Under the pieces are notes generated by a model. It did not search any database. It saw nothing but the letters and a program-made list of their open reading frames with translations, and was not told where the DNA came from. A stretch of 7,529 nucleotides of DNA. It comes from an uncultured Flavobacteriaceae bacterium (GTDB taxonomy: Bacteria > Bacteroidota > Bacteroidia > Flavobacteriales > Flavobacteriaceae). The DNA is taken from positions 1 to 7,529 of the forward strand of contig CAJWNW010000077.1 of NCBI GenBank assembly GCA_913044085.1, in the 5' to 3' direction. The translations under genes were made by a program, and so were the position numbers. Positions 1 to 6,669 of the stretch are shown in pieces. The stretch's first letter is position 1. Every line of letters begins with the position of its first letter.

Positions 1-195
1 GCAGATCTAACAATCAAAGAAATCACAAAAGAAATTTCATTTGAAATGGCGGTTACTAAAAATTCGGCCACAGCTAATTTAAAAATTGACCGCACTCAAT
101 TCAATATTACTTATAAATCTGCCAGTTTGAGCAATGTTCTCAAGGACAAAGCCATTTACGACGAATTTGATTTGAGTGTCAAACTGGTATTTTAA
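1..195 (+). CDS. YceI-family protein, C-terminal part (5' end outside window)
   Basis: The open frame from base 1 to the TAA at 193-195 encodes 64 residues. They carry the usual C-terminal pattern of YceI proteins: DLTIKEITKEISFEM, then a KIDRTQFNITYKS strand, then the ending KAIYDEFDLSVKLVF. YceI proteins are small (about 190-220 aa) lipocalin-like beta-barrels, usually exported to the periplasm, that bind isoprenoid or other amphipathic lipids. About two thirds of the gene, including any signal peptide, lies before the window. No hairpin terminator follows the stop codon, so transcripts may run on into the trp leader. The family call is by recognised pattern; the ligand cannot be inferred. 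It is not part of tryptophan synthesis by any known mechanism. Confidence 0.82.
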   Translation, partial: ADLTIKEITKEISFEMAVTKNSATANLKIDRTQFNITYKSASLSNVLKDKAIYDEFDLSVKLVF

Positions 196-207
196 AAAAG
201 AAAAAAA

Positions 208-238
208 TTGGCAGAATAAAAAAAGGTTTATATATTTG
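208..238 (+). promoter_or_regulatory. Bacteroidota-type promoter of the trp operon
   Basis: TATATTTG at 231-238 is an exact match to the -7 consensus TAnnTTTG of the Bacteroidota primary sigma factor. A TTG lies at 208-210, 20 nt upstream, within the 17-23 nt spacing described for Flavobacterium promoters (TTG-N17-23-TAnnTTTG). The expected transcription start is around 242-246, directly at the leader peptide start codon. The position between the yceI stop and the Trp leader fits a dedicated trp promoter. The start site is inferred from consensus only. Confidence 0.72.
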
Positions 239-245
239 GAATATT

Positions 246-293
246 GTGAAAATTAACAAACAAAATACATGGTGGTGGACAACTCGATTTTAA
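246..293 (+). CDS. trpL: trp operon leader peptide with WWW motif
   Basis: A 15-codon frame with GTG start (246-248) and TAA stop (291-293) encodes (M)KINKQNTWWWTTRF. Three consecutive TGG codons occupy 270-278. Tandem Trp codons in a short frame between promoter and terminator hairpin, just before trpE, are the hallmark of a ribosome-sensing attenuator. When charged tRNA-Trp is scarce the ribosome should stall on these codons and favour the antiterminator. No in-frame ATG exists upstream, so GTG is the only reasonable start. There is no Shine-Dalgarno, and the predicted transcription start is 0-4 nt upstream, so initiation may be leaderless. The peptide itself probably has no function beyond being translated. 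Confidence 0.85.
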   Translation: MKINKQNTWWWTTRF

Positions 294-335
294 TTATCGT
301 GAACACTCCTAGTATAAAAATTTATCAAGGCTTGT
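271..335 (+). promoter_or_regulatory. candidate trp attenuator: alternative 1:2 and 2:3 pairings
   Basis: Hand pairing gives two mutually exclusive structures upstream of the terminator. In the 2:3 antiterminator, ACA 303-305 pairs with TGT 333-335, CCT 308-310 with AGG 328-330, and ATAA 314-317 with TTAT 322-325. This sequesters the 5' arm of the terminator. In the 1:2 pairing, the Trp codon stretch (GGTG.TG, 271-277) pairs imperfectly with CAC.CC (304-309), and CGAT 285-288 pairs with ATCG 296-299. A ribosome stalled at 270-278 would block 1:2 and allow 2:3. A ribosome reaching the stop at 291-293 would cover part of region 2 and leave 3:4 free. The antiterminator is weak, with an internal loop and A-T rich pairs; energies were not computed. 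Confidence 0.5.
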
Positions 336-357
336 CATCACGACAAGCCTTTTTTTT
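327..357 (+). terminator. trp attenuator intrinsic terminator
   Basis: A perfect 10-bp stem, AAGGCTTGTC (327-336) with GACAAGCCTT (342-351), closes a 5-nt loop (ATCAC). It is followed by an unbroken run of eight T (350-357, the first two being part of the stem). This is a textbook Rho-independent terminator placed between the Trp leader peptide and trpE. The T run ends immediately before the first trpE ATG at 358. It should also stop transcripts reading through from the upstream yceI-like gene. Confidence 0.9.
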
Positions 358-1761
358 ATGATGAAAACTTATAAATTAAAAACACATTACAAGAAAATAT
401 TGGCAGACACCTTGTCACCAGTGAGCATTTATCTAAAAATTAGAGATAAGTTCCCCAACAGTATGTTGCTAGAAAGCAGTGATTACCACGGCAATGACAA
501 CAGTTTCTCTTATATCTGTTGCAACCCCATTGCCAGCTTAAAAATTGAAGGCAATCTGCTTACAAAAACGTTCCCAGATCAAACAAAACAGAATTACGAG
601 ATTAACCCTGAAAAAGTAACACAAGAAATTGACCAATTCACCAAACAATTTGAAACAAGTGAAGCGGAAACTTTTAAATTTATCAACAATGGACTTTTCG
701 GATATACTTCCTATGACGCAGTAAAGTATTTTGAAACCATTGAAATTTCAGAGAAGGAAAATCCTGTAAAAATTCCTGAAATTCAATACGCAGTGTACCA
801 AAACATCATTGCCATCAATCATTTCAAAAATGAGGCCTACATATTTGCCCATTGTTATAAAAATGAAAGTAATATTGAAGCGCTTCACCATATTATTACA
901 ATGGATCGATTTGCGATGTACGATTTCGAAACCACAGGAAAAATTAGCTCCAATCTAACAGATGAAGAATTCAAATCAAATATTGAAATTGTAAAAAAAC
1001 ACTGCCAAAGAGGCGATGTGTTTCAACTTGTTTTGTCTAGAAAATTTCAACAGGGTTTTAAAGGCGATGATTTTAATGTCTACCGTGCGCTTAGGAGTAT
1101 TAACCCCTCTCCTTATCTCTTCTACTTTGATTATGGTACGTTTAAAATTTTCGGGAGTTCACCTGAAGCTCAGCTTGTTGTAAAAAACAAAATTGCTGAA
1201 ATTCATCCAATTGCTGGAACTTTTGCACGCTCTGGAGACGACACGAAAGATACCGCAATAGCCAAGGCCTTAGTGGCCGATGAAAAAGAAAACAGTGAAC
1301 ATGTGATGTTGGTAGATTTGGCACGAAACGATCTCAGCCGTCATTGCTCAAACGTCAGTGTTGATAATTATAAAGAGATACAGTTTTTTTCACACGTCAT
1401 TCATCTGGTTAGTAAAGTGATTGGAAATGTTCGAAAAAAAATAAACACCATGCAAATTGTCGCTGACACTTTCCCCGCAGGAACGCTTTCAGGGGCCCCC
1501 AAATATAAAGCGATGGAACTCATTGAGGCTTATGAAAAAACAAGTAGAGGTTTTTATGGAGGTGCCATAGGGTTTATGGATTTTAAAGGCAATTACAACC
1601 ATGCAATTATGATCCGAACGTTCTTGAGTAAAAACCAGCAATTGCACTGGCAGGCCGGCGCAGGTATTGTCTCAAAATCAAAACCTGAAAATGAATTACA
1701 AGAAGTGTACAATAAATTAGGAGCGCTTACAAAAGCCATCAAACGTGCAGAAACAATTTAA
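358..1761 (+). CDS. trpE: Anthranilate synthase component I (TrpE)
   Basis: This large subunit converts chorismate to anthranilate using ammonia supplied by TrpG, the first step of tryptophan synthesis in the cytoplasm. The 467 aa length is normal for the family. The N-terminal LLES motif (residues 37-40) is the tryptophan feedback-binding element. The C-terminal chorismate-binding domain has HPIAGT (283-288), HVMLVDLARND (315-325), FPAGTLSGAPK (372-382) and QAGAGIV (432-438), so it looks catalytically intact. Two adjacent ATGs (358 and 361) are possible starts. Relatives usually begin with a single MK, so 361 is equally likely. Either start abuts the attenuator T tract and has no Shine-Dalgarno. 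TrpE rather than PabB or a salicylate-type enzyme is supported by the LLES motif and the trp operon context. One Trp residue only. Confidence 0.97.
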   Translation: MMKTYKLKTHYKKILADTLSPVSIYLKIRDKFPNSMLLESSDYHGNDNSFSYICCNPIASLKIEGNLLTKTFPDQTKQNYEINPEKVTQEIDQFTKQFETSEAETFKFINNGLFGYTSYDAVKYFETIEISEKENPVKIPEIQYAVYQNIIAINHFKNEAYIFAHCYKNESNIEALHHIITMDRFAMYDFETTGKISSNLTDEEFKSNIEIVKKHCQRGDVFQLVLSRKFQQGFKGDDFNVYRALRSINPSPYLFYFDYGTFKIFGSSPEAQLVVKNKIAEIHPIAGTFARSGDDTKDTAIAKALVADEKENSEHVMLVDLARNDLSRHCSNVSVDNYKEIQFFSHVIHLVSKVIGNVRKKINTMQIVADTFPAGTLSGAPKYKAMELIEAYEKTSRGFYGGAIGFMDFKGNYNHAIMIRTFLSKNQQLHWQAGAGIVSKSKPENELQEVYNKLGALTKAIKRAETI

Positions 1762-1762
1762 A

Positions 1763-2329
1763 ATGAAACACATTTTAGTTATAGATAATTACGACAGCTT
1801 TACTTACAATCTAGTACATTATTTGGAAGATTTAGATTGCAAGGTGACGGTTGCAAGAAATGATCAAATTAAATTAGAGGCCGTGGCAGCCTTTGATAAG
1901 ATTGTATTGTCACCAGGCCCTGGAATTCCAGACGAAGCCGGTTTACTTAAATCTATTATTAAAACGTATGCCAAAACAAAAAGTATTTTAGGTGTTTGTT
2001 TGGGCATGCAAGCCATTGGAGAGGTCTTTGGCGCCAAACTTAAAAATTTAAGCACTGTTTACCATGGGATTCAGACGACGGTCAAAGTAAATTCAAAAAA
2101 GGAATTATTGTTTAAAAACTTAGGCCCCGAGATTAAAGTGGGACGCTACCATTCTTGGGTTGTTGAAGATGATCTTCCGAATTGCTTCGACATTACTTCG
2201 GTAGATGAAAATGGTCAAATTATGGCAATTCGACATAAGGAATTAGATATCAAAGGAGTACAATTTCATCCCGAGTCTGTACTTACCCCAGATGGAAAAA
2301 CAATACTAAAAAACTGGATCAATTCATAA
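1763..2329 (+). CDS. trpG: Anthranilate synthase component II, glutamine amidotransferase (TrpG)
   Basis: This class I glutamine amidotransferase hydrolyses glutamine and channels ammonia to TrpE. The 188 aa match the stand-alone TrpG size. Visible landmarks are the N-terminal NYDSFTYNLVHYL, the oxyanion region LSPGPGIPDEAG, the nucleophile elbow GVCLGMQ with catalytic Cys79, and QFHPES with catalytic His169 and Glu171. The ATG at 1763 is chosen because MKHILVIDNYDS is the normal N terminus. An in-frame GTG at 1745 would add six residues inside the trpE end and is not needed. The gene starts 1 nt after the trpE stop (TAA-a-ATG), suggesting translational coupling that keeps the two subunits balanced. 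It could in principle also serve PabB, as in some bacteria with a shared amidotransferase. Confidence 0.96.
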   Translation: MKHILVIDNYDSFTYNLVHYLEDLDCKVTVARNDQIKLEAVAAFDKIVLSPGPGIPDEAGLLKSIIKTYAKTKSILGVCLGMQAIGEVFGAKLKNLSTVYHGIQTTVKVNSKKELLFKNLGPEIKVGRYHSWVVEDDLPNCFDITSVDENGQIMAIRHKELDIKGVQFHPESVLTPDGKTILKNWINS

Positions 2330-2330
2330 A

Positions 2331-3317
2331 ATGAAAGTACTATTAAATCGGCTTATCAATCACGAAAGCATTAGCGCAAAGGAGGCCAAAAAAATTTTAA
2401 TCAGCATCTCAAAAGGAGATTACAATGCATCTCAAATTGCATCCTTTTTAACTGTATATATGATGCGGAGTATCACAGTTGAAGAATTACAAGGATTCCG
2501 AGATGCCTTGCTTGAATTGTGTATTGCTGTAGACTTAGAAGCCTATAATCCAATTGATTTGTGTGGAACAGGCGGTGATGGAAAAGACACTTTTAACATC
2601 TCTACGCTATCTTCATTCGTAACAGCAGGAGCTGGAGTTCCAGTGGCCAAACACGGTAACTATGGGGTCTCATCGGCCTGTGGGTCGTCTAATGTTTTAG
2701 AAGCCTTGGGCGTCACTTTTTCAAATGACAAAGACCACTTAAAGCGCGCCATTGAAACCGCCAATATCTGTGTATTACATGCACCTTTGTTTCATCCTGC
2801 CATGAAAAATGTAGCTCCAATTCGAAAGGCATTGGGCATTAAAACCTTTTTTAATATGCTTGGTCCCATGGTCAATCCATCATTTCCAAAACATCAAATG
2901 GTTGGGGTCTTTAATCTTGAATTGTTGCGTCTATATAATTACCTCTATCAAAAAACAGATAAAAACTACAGCATCGTACATGATTTAGGGGGGTATGACG
3001 AACTGTCTCTGACCCAAAGCGCAAAAATAGCTTCTAACCACTCCGAGTGTTTATTTTCACCTGATGATTTAGCATTAGAACCTGTTGAAGAAGCTGCTAT
3101 ATTTGGCGGAAATACAATTAAAGAGGCCACTCAAATTTTTGAATCTATTATTTCTGGAAATGGCAGCGTAGCGCAAAAAAATGTGGTCTGTGCCAATGCA
3201 GGACTGGCCATTGCTACGGCCAAAAAAATTTCTCACGAAGAGGGTTTTGAGCAAGCTAAAGAAAGTTTAGAAAGTGGTAAAGCCAAGCTATGTCTGACCA
3301 AATTAATTGCCTTGTAA
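2331..3317 (+). CDS. trpD: Anthranilate phosphoribosyltransferase (TrpD)
   Basis: The enzyme transfers phosphoribose from PRPP to anthranilate, giving N-(5-phosphoribosyl)-anthranilate. The 328 aa are typical for the unfused enzyme. An N-terminal helical domain is followed by the PRPP-binding glycine loop CGTGGDG (from residue 78) and DTFNIST. Next come KHGN (107-110), the FFNMLGPMVNP segment that lines the anthranilate site, and the metal-binding GGYDE (220-224). The gene is not fused to trpG, unlike enterobacteria. It starts 1 nt after the trpG stop with the same TAA-a-ATG junction. No Trp residues are encoded. Thymidine phosphorylase, the other member of the fold, is excluded by the KHGN/LGPMVNP motifs and context. 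Confidence 0.97.
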   Translation: MKVLLNRLINHESISAKEAKKILISISKGDYNASQIASFLTVYMMRSITVEELQGFRDALLELCIAVDLEAYNPIDLCGTGGDGKDTFNISTLSSFVTAGAGVPVAKHGNYGVSSACGSSNVLEALGVTFSNDKDHLKRAIETANICVLHAPLFHPAMKNVAPIRKALGIKTFFNMLGPMVNPSFPKHQMVGVFNLELLRLYNYLYQKTDKNYSIVHDLGGYDELSLTQSAKIASNHSECLFSPDDLALEPVEEAAIFGGNTIKEATQIFESIISGNGSVAQKNVVCANAGLAIATAKKISHEEGFEQAKESLESGKAKLCLTKLIAL

Positions 3318-3318
3318 G

Positions 3319-4104
3319 ATGACCATTCTTGAAAAAATAATATCAGACAAACGCAAAGAGGTAGAGCTCCGAAAGCATCTTATCCCCACTACTCAATTAC
3401 AACAATCCGTATTGTTTGATAGGGCTAAAAATTCTTTAAAAAATCGACTCATAAACAGCCCCTCCGGAATCATTGCAGAACACAAACGCCGCTCTCCTTC
3501 CAAAGCAGTCATCAATCAAAGTTTAAATGTACAAGATGTAGCGAAAGGCTATGAAAACGCGGGGGTTTGTGGCATGTCTGTACTGACCGATCAAAAATAT
3601 TTTGGGGGCTCTATTGAAGATTTACTTGCAGCACGTGCCAGTTGCAGTCTCCCGCTTTTAAGAAAAGATTTCATCATAGACTCCTATCAAATCGTTGAGG
3701 CAAAAGCTTATGGTGCAGACGTTATTTTGCTCATTGCATCTGCATTGAGTAGAGCGGCCATAAAAAGCCTTTCTCTTTGTGCACAACAACTTAAACTAGA
3801 GGTGCTCTTGGAAGTACACAATCAAGAGGAATTAGAAAAAGCCCTCATGCCTTGCTTAGATATGATTGGCATAAATAATCGAAATTTAAAAACTTTTGAA
3901 GTTGACCAGAGAAACAGTCGCGAATTAAGCAGTTACATTCCAAAAGACTTTGTAAAAGTTTCGGAAAGTGGGATTAGCAACGTGGCGGCGATTAAAGGAC
4001 TGAAAACCCACGGCTTTCAAGGATTTTTGATTGGTGAGAATTTTATGAAAACAGATAACCCTGGAGAGAGTGCCAAAGAATTTATAAAAAAACTGAGCGC
4101 ATGA
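3319..4104 (+). CDS. trpC: Indole-3-glycerol phosphate synthase (TrpC)
   Basis: This TIM-barrel enzyme closes the indole ring by decarboxylating and cyclising CdRP to indole-3-glycerol phosphate. It is 261 aa, the monofunctional length. Active-site landmarks are IIAEHKRRSPS (Glu54, Lys56, Ser59), LTDQKYFGGS, LLRKDFIID with Lys116, EVLLEVH with Glu165, INNRN (186-189), SESGI and FLIGENFM. Spacing agrees with the archaeal reference enzyme, offset by a few residues. The ATG at 3319, 1 nt after the trpD stop, gives the family start MTILEKII. An in-frame TTG at 3307 lies inside trpD and is rejected. No Trp residues. It overlaps trpF by ATGA. Confidence 0.97.
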   Translation: MTILEKIISDKRKEVELRKHLIPTTQLQQSVLFDRAKNSLKNRLINSPSGIIAEHKRRSPSKAVINQSLNVQDVAKGYENAGVCGMSVLTDQKYFGGSIEDLLAARASCSLPLLRKDFIIDSYQIVEAKAYGADVILLIASALSRAAIKSLSLCAQQLKLEVLLEVHNQEELEKALMPCLDMIGINNRNLKTFEVDQRNSRELSSYIPKDFVKVSESGISNVAAIKGLKTHGFQGFLIGENFMKTDNPGESAKEFIKKLSA

Positions 4105-4715
4105 AACTAAAAGTCTGTGGGATGAAATACAAGGCCAATATCAATGCAATTGCTGCGCTTAAACCAGATTATATGGGCTTTGTTTTCTATGAGAATAGCA
4201 CACGCTATGTAACAGAAAAAATTCCGCAAATTCCAGAAGGCATAACAAAGGTTGGAGTTTTTGTCAATGCCCGCCTTGAGGCTGTGCAAAAAGCAATTCT
4301 TGAATATGACCTTGAAGTGGTGCAATTGCATGGAACGGAATCTCCAGAATATTGCCAAGCGGTCAAAAATGATGCCATTAAAATTATCAAAGTTTTTTCT
4401 ATTAAAAATCAATTTGATTTCAATAAACTAACTCCTTATGAACCCCATACAGATTATTTTCTCTTTGACACCAAAGGCCCGAACCCTGGTGGTAATGGGT
4501 TTTGTTTCGATTGGGACGTTCTAAAAAATTACAATTCTGAAACACCCTATTTTCTAAGCGGAGGTATTGGGATTAAGGATATTGAAAAACTCAAAACCTT
4601 TAAAGAAAGTAAAATAGCCGAAAAATGTCATGCAGTTGATGTCAATAGTAAATTTGAGCTTCAGCCGGCATATAAAGACCCTATAAAACTTAAATCATTT
4701 ATTCAAAAATTATGA
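4101..4715 (+). CDS. trpF: Phosphoribosylanthranilate isomerase (TrpF)
   Basis: This TIM-barrel isomerase performs the Amadori rearrangement of phosphoribosylanthranilate to CdRP, the substrate of TrpC. It is 204 aa, the usual stand-alone size. KVCGM supplies the catalytic base Cys6, and LFDTKG supplies the general acid Asp123. Other landmarks are MGFVFYENSTRYV, KVGVFVN, VQLHGTE, the GGNGFCFDW phosphate/substrate loop, LSGGI and AVDVNSKFE. It overlaps trpC by 4 nt (ATGA, 4101-4104) and trpB by 4 nt at its end, implying termination-reinitiation coupling on both sides. It is separate from trpC rather than fused as in E. coli. Confidence 0.96.
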   Translation: MKLKVCGMKYKANINAIAALKPDYMGFVFYENSTRYVTEKIPQIPEGITKVGVFVNARLEAVQKAILEYDLEVVQLHGTESPEYCQAVKNDAIKIIKVFSIKNQFDFNKLTPYEPHTDYFLFDTKGPNPGGNGFCFDWDVLKNYNSETPYFLSGGIGIKDIEKLKTFKESKIAEKCHAVDVNSKFELQPAYKDPIKLKSFIQKL

Positions 4716-5893
4716 GTTATCACGTTGATAAAAAAGGATATTATGGCCAATTTGGTGGCGCATTCATACCCGAAATGCTCTATCCGAATGTAGAAGAGTT
4801 ACGCCAAAAATATTTGAGTATCATGGCAGCGCCTGACTTCAAATTAGAATTTAAACAATTACTCAAGGACTATGTGGGGCGTCCAACCCCACTTTACTTC
4901 GCAAAACGTTTTTCAGAAAAATACAACACTAAAATATACTTCAAACGCGAAGATTTATGCCATACTGGAGCGCATAAAGTAAACAACACCATTGGTCAGA
5001 TATTGGTCGCTAAACACTTGGGAAAATCACGTATCATTGCAGAAACAGGCGCAGGACAACATGGGGTGGCAACGGCCACTGTTTGTGCCTTGGCTGGACT
5101 TAAATGCATTGTATACATGGGCGAAGTGGACATTGCACGTCAAGCGCCCAATGTTGCCCGAATGAAGATGCTTGGAGCCGAAGTAAGGGCAGCAAAATCA
5201 GGTAGTAAAACGCTTAAGGATGCAACCAATGAAGCCATCCGTGATTGGATCAATCACCCCGAGGATACCCACTATATAATCGGAAGTGCTGTCGGCCCAC
5301 ACCCCTATCCAGACATGGTCTCCCGCTTTCAATCGGTAGTCTCAGAAGAAATAAAATGGCAGCTCAAAGCGATGGAAAGCAAAGAAAACCCCAATTATGT
5401 GGTGGCCTGTGTGGGCGGTGGTAGCAATGCCGCGGGTGCCTATTATCATTTTTTAGACAATACAGGTGTAGGCCTCATTGCGGTCGAAGCAGCAGGAAAA
5501 GGCGTGGATTCTGGGGAAAGTGCAGCCACTTCCGTTCTGGGAAAAGAAGGTATCATTCACGGCAGTAAAACCCTTTTAATGCAAACCACTGATGGACAAA
5601 TTACAGAACCTTACTCAATTTCCGCCGGTTTAGATTATCCTGGAGTAGGTCCCATGCATGCGCATCTGTACACCAGCAAGCGCGCAGAATTTATTCCAGT
5701 TACGGATGATGAGGCCATGACTGCAGGACTGGAATTGTCGCAATTGGAAGGCATTATTCCCGCCATTGAAACTGCCCATGCCTTTGCAATTTTTGAAACA
5801 AAAGTTTTTAAACCTGATGATGTGGTCGTTGTTTGCTTGTCTGGGCGCGGCGACAAAGACTTAAATACCTATATCGATTATTTCAAATTATAA
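4712..5893 (+). CDS. trpB: Tryptophan synthase beta subunit (TrpB)
   Basis: This PLP enzyme condenses indole, channelled from TrpA, with L-serine to give tryptophan. It is 393 aa, the normal TrpB1 length. HTGAHKVNN carries the PLP Schiff-base Lys89. AETGAGQHG carries Glu111, the proposed acid-base residue. GGGSNA (from residue 235) binds the PLP phosphate, and SGRGDKD near the C terminus is the usual closing motif. The N-terminal GYYGQFGGAFIPEML is the classic TrpB1 signature, which separates it from the TrpB2 class and from other PLP fold-II enzymes. The ATG overlaps the trpF stop (ATGA, 4712-4715). Two Trp residues are encoded. Confidence 0.98.
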   Translation: MSYHVDKKGYYGQFGGAFIPEMLYPNVEELRQKYLSIMAAPDFKLEFKQLLKDYVGRPTPLYFAKRFSEKYNTKIYFKREDLCHTGAHKVNNTIGQILVAKHLGKSRIIAETGAGQHGVATATVCALAGLKCIVYMGEVDIARQAPNVARMKMLGAEVRAAKSGSKTLKDATNEAIRDWINHPEDTHYIIGSAVGPHPYPDMVSRFQSVVSEEIKWQLKAMESKENPNYVVACVGGGSNAAGAYYHFLDNTGVGLIAVEAAGKGVDSGESAATSVLGKEGIIHGSKTLLMQTTDGQITEPYSISAGLDYPGVGPMHAHLYTSKRAEFIPVTDDEAMTAGLELSQLEGIIPAIETAHAFAIFETKVFKPDDVVVVCLSGRGDKDLNTYIDYFKL

Positions 5894-5898
5894 TATTG

Positions 5899-6663
5899 AT
5901 GAACCGAATTCAAGCAAAACTAAAAGAAGATAAAAAGCTAATCTCCATCTATTTTTCGGCGGGATTTCCAGCGCTAAACGACACCGTAGAAATCATTAAG
6001 AATCTCGAAAAAAGTGGCGTTGATATGATTGAAATTGGGCTTCCTTTTAGCGATCCCTTGGCCGATGGCCCTACCATCCAACAGAGTTCTACGAAGGCAC
6101 TTAAAAACGGCATGCATACAGAGTTGCTTTTCGAACAGCTGAGAGACATTCGAAAAGAGGTTTCAATTCCTCTTATTTTAATGGGGTATTTCAACCCAAT
6201 GCTACAATATGGCGTAGAAGCATTTTGTGAAAAATGTCAAGCTGTAGGCATCGATGGATTTATCATTCCTGACTTGCCCGCTGAGGTCTATGACGAAGCC
6301 TACAAAACCATTTTTGAGCGTTATGGCTTGATCAATATTTTTTTAATCACGCCTCAGACCTCGGATGCTAGAATTCGTTATATGGATTCCATTTCAAACG
6401 GTTTTATTTATATGGTCAGCAGTACCAGTACGACGGGCGCGCAAAGCGAATTTGGTAAAAAACAACAAGACTACTTTAAGCGGGTTGCCGATTTAAACTT
6501 AAAGAGCCCTCAAATCGTTGGGTTTGGAATTTCAAATAATGAAACTTTTAGAGAGGCTACCTCCCATGCAAAAGGGGCCATTATTGGCAGTGCCTTTATC
6601 AAATTTTTAGCTAACAAAGGCGTGTCTAAAATTCCTAATTTTATTGTTAAAATTAAAGCTTGA
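5899..6663 (+). CDS. trpA: Tryptophan synthase alpha subunit (TrpA)
   Basis: This TIM-barrel lyase splits indole-3-glycerol phosphate into glyceraldehyde 3-phosphate and indole, which passes to TrpB through the alpha-beta tunnel. It is 254 aa. MIEIGLPFSDPLADGP contains catalytic Glu45 and Asp56, matching Glu49/Asp60 of the Salmonella enzyme. MGYFNP, DGFIIPDLP, VSSTSTTGAQ and VGFGIS are further family segments. The ATG at 5899, 5 nt after the trpB stop, gives the normal N terminus; an in-frame TTG at 5833 lies within trpB and is rejected. It is the last gene of the operon. No convincing intrinsic terminator follows directly. No Trp residues. Confidence 0.97.
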   Translation: MNRIQAKLKEDKKLISIYFSAGFPALNDTVEIIKNLEKSGVDMIEIGLPFSDPLADGPTIQQSSTKALKNGMHTELLFEQLRDIRKEVSIPLILMGYFNPMLQYGVEAFCEKCQAVGIDGFIIPDLPAEVYDEAYKTIFERYGLINIFLITPQTSDARIRYMDSISNGFIYMVSSTSTTGAQSEFGKKQQDYFKRVADLNLKSPQIVGFGISNNETFREATSHAKGAIIGSAFIKFLANKGVSKIPNFIVKIKA

Positions 6664-6669
6664 GTCTAG

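Noticed and set aside
239..357. T-box or TRAP-type control of trp
   Set aside because: The leader of about 115 nt is too short for a T-box, with no specifier-loop landmarks, and there is no run of spaced GAG/UAG triplets for TRAP. A translated WWW frame accounts for the region.
269..361. ATG frame of 30 codons overlapping the Trp codons in another frame and ending in the trpE ATGATG
   Set aside because: Its frame runs through the terminator stem and T tract and gives no recognisable pattern. The GTG frame with WWW explains the same bases better.
1745..1762. Upstream GTG start for trpG
   Set aside because: It adds six residues inside trpE that are not part of the family N terminus; the ATG at 1763 gives the standard MKHILVIDNYDS start.
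3307..3318. Upstream TTG start for trpC
   Set aside because: It lies within the trpD end and adds MPCK only; the ATG at 3319 fits the family and the 1-nt junction pattern.
4107..4412. Minus-strand frame of 101 codons within trpF, and similar frames inside the other trp genes
   Set aside because: They are antisense to strongly conserved enzyme genes and show no family pattern or initiation context.
5833..5898. Upstream TTG start for trpA
   Set aside because: It would overlap the trpB 3' end by 61 nt and add 22 residues not found in TrpA proteins.
6636..6655. Inverted repeat TAATTTTA/TAAAATTA as the operon terminator
   Set aside because: It is all A/T, lies within trpA coding sequence, and is not followed directly by a T tract.
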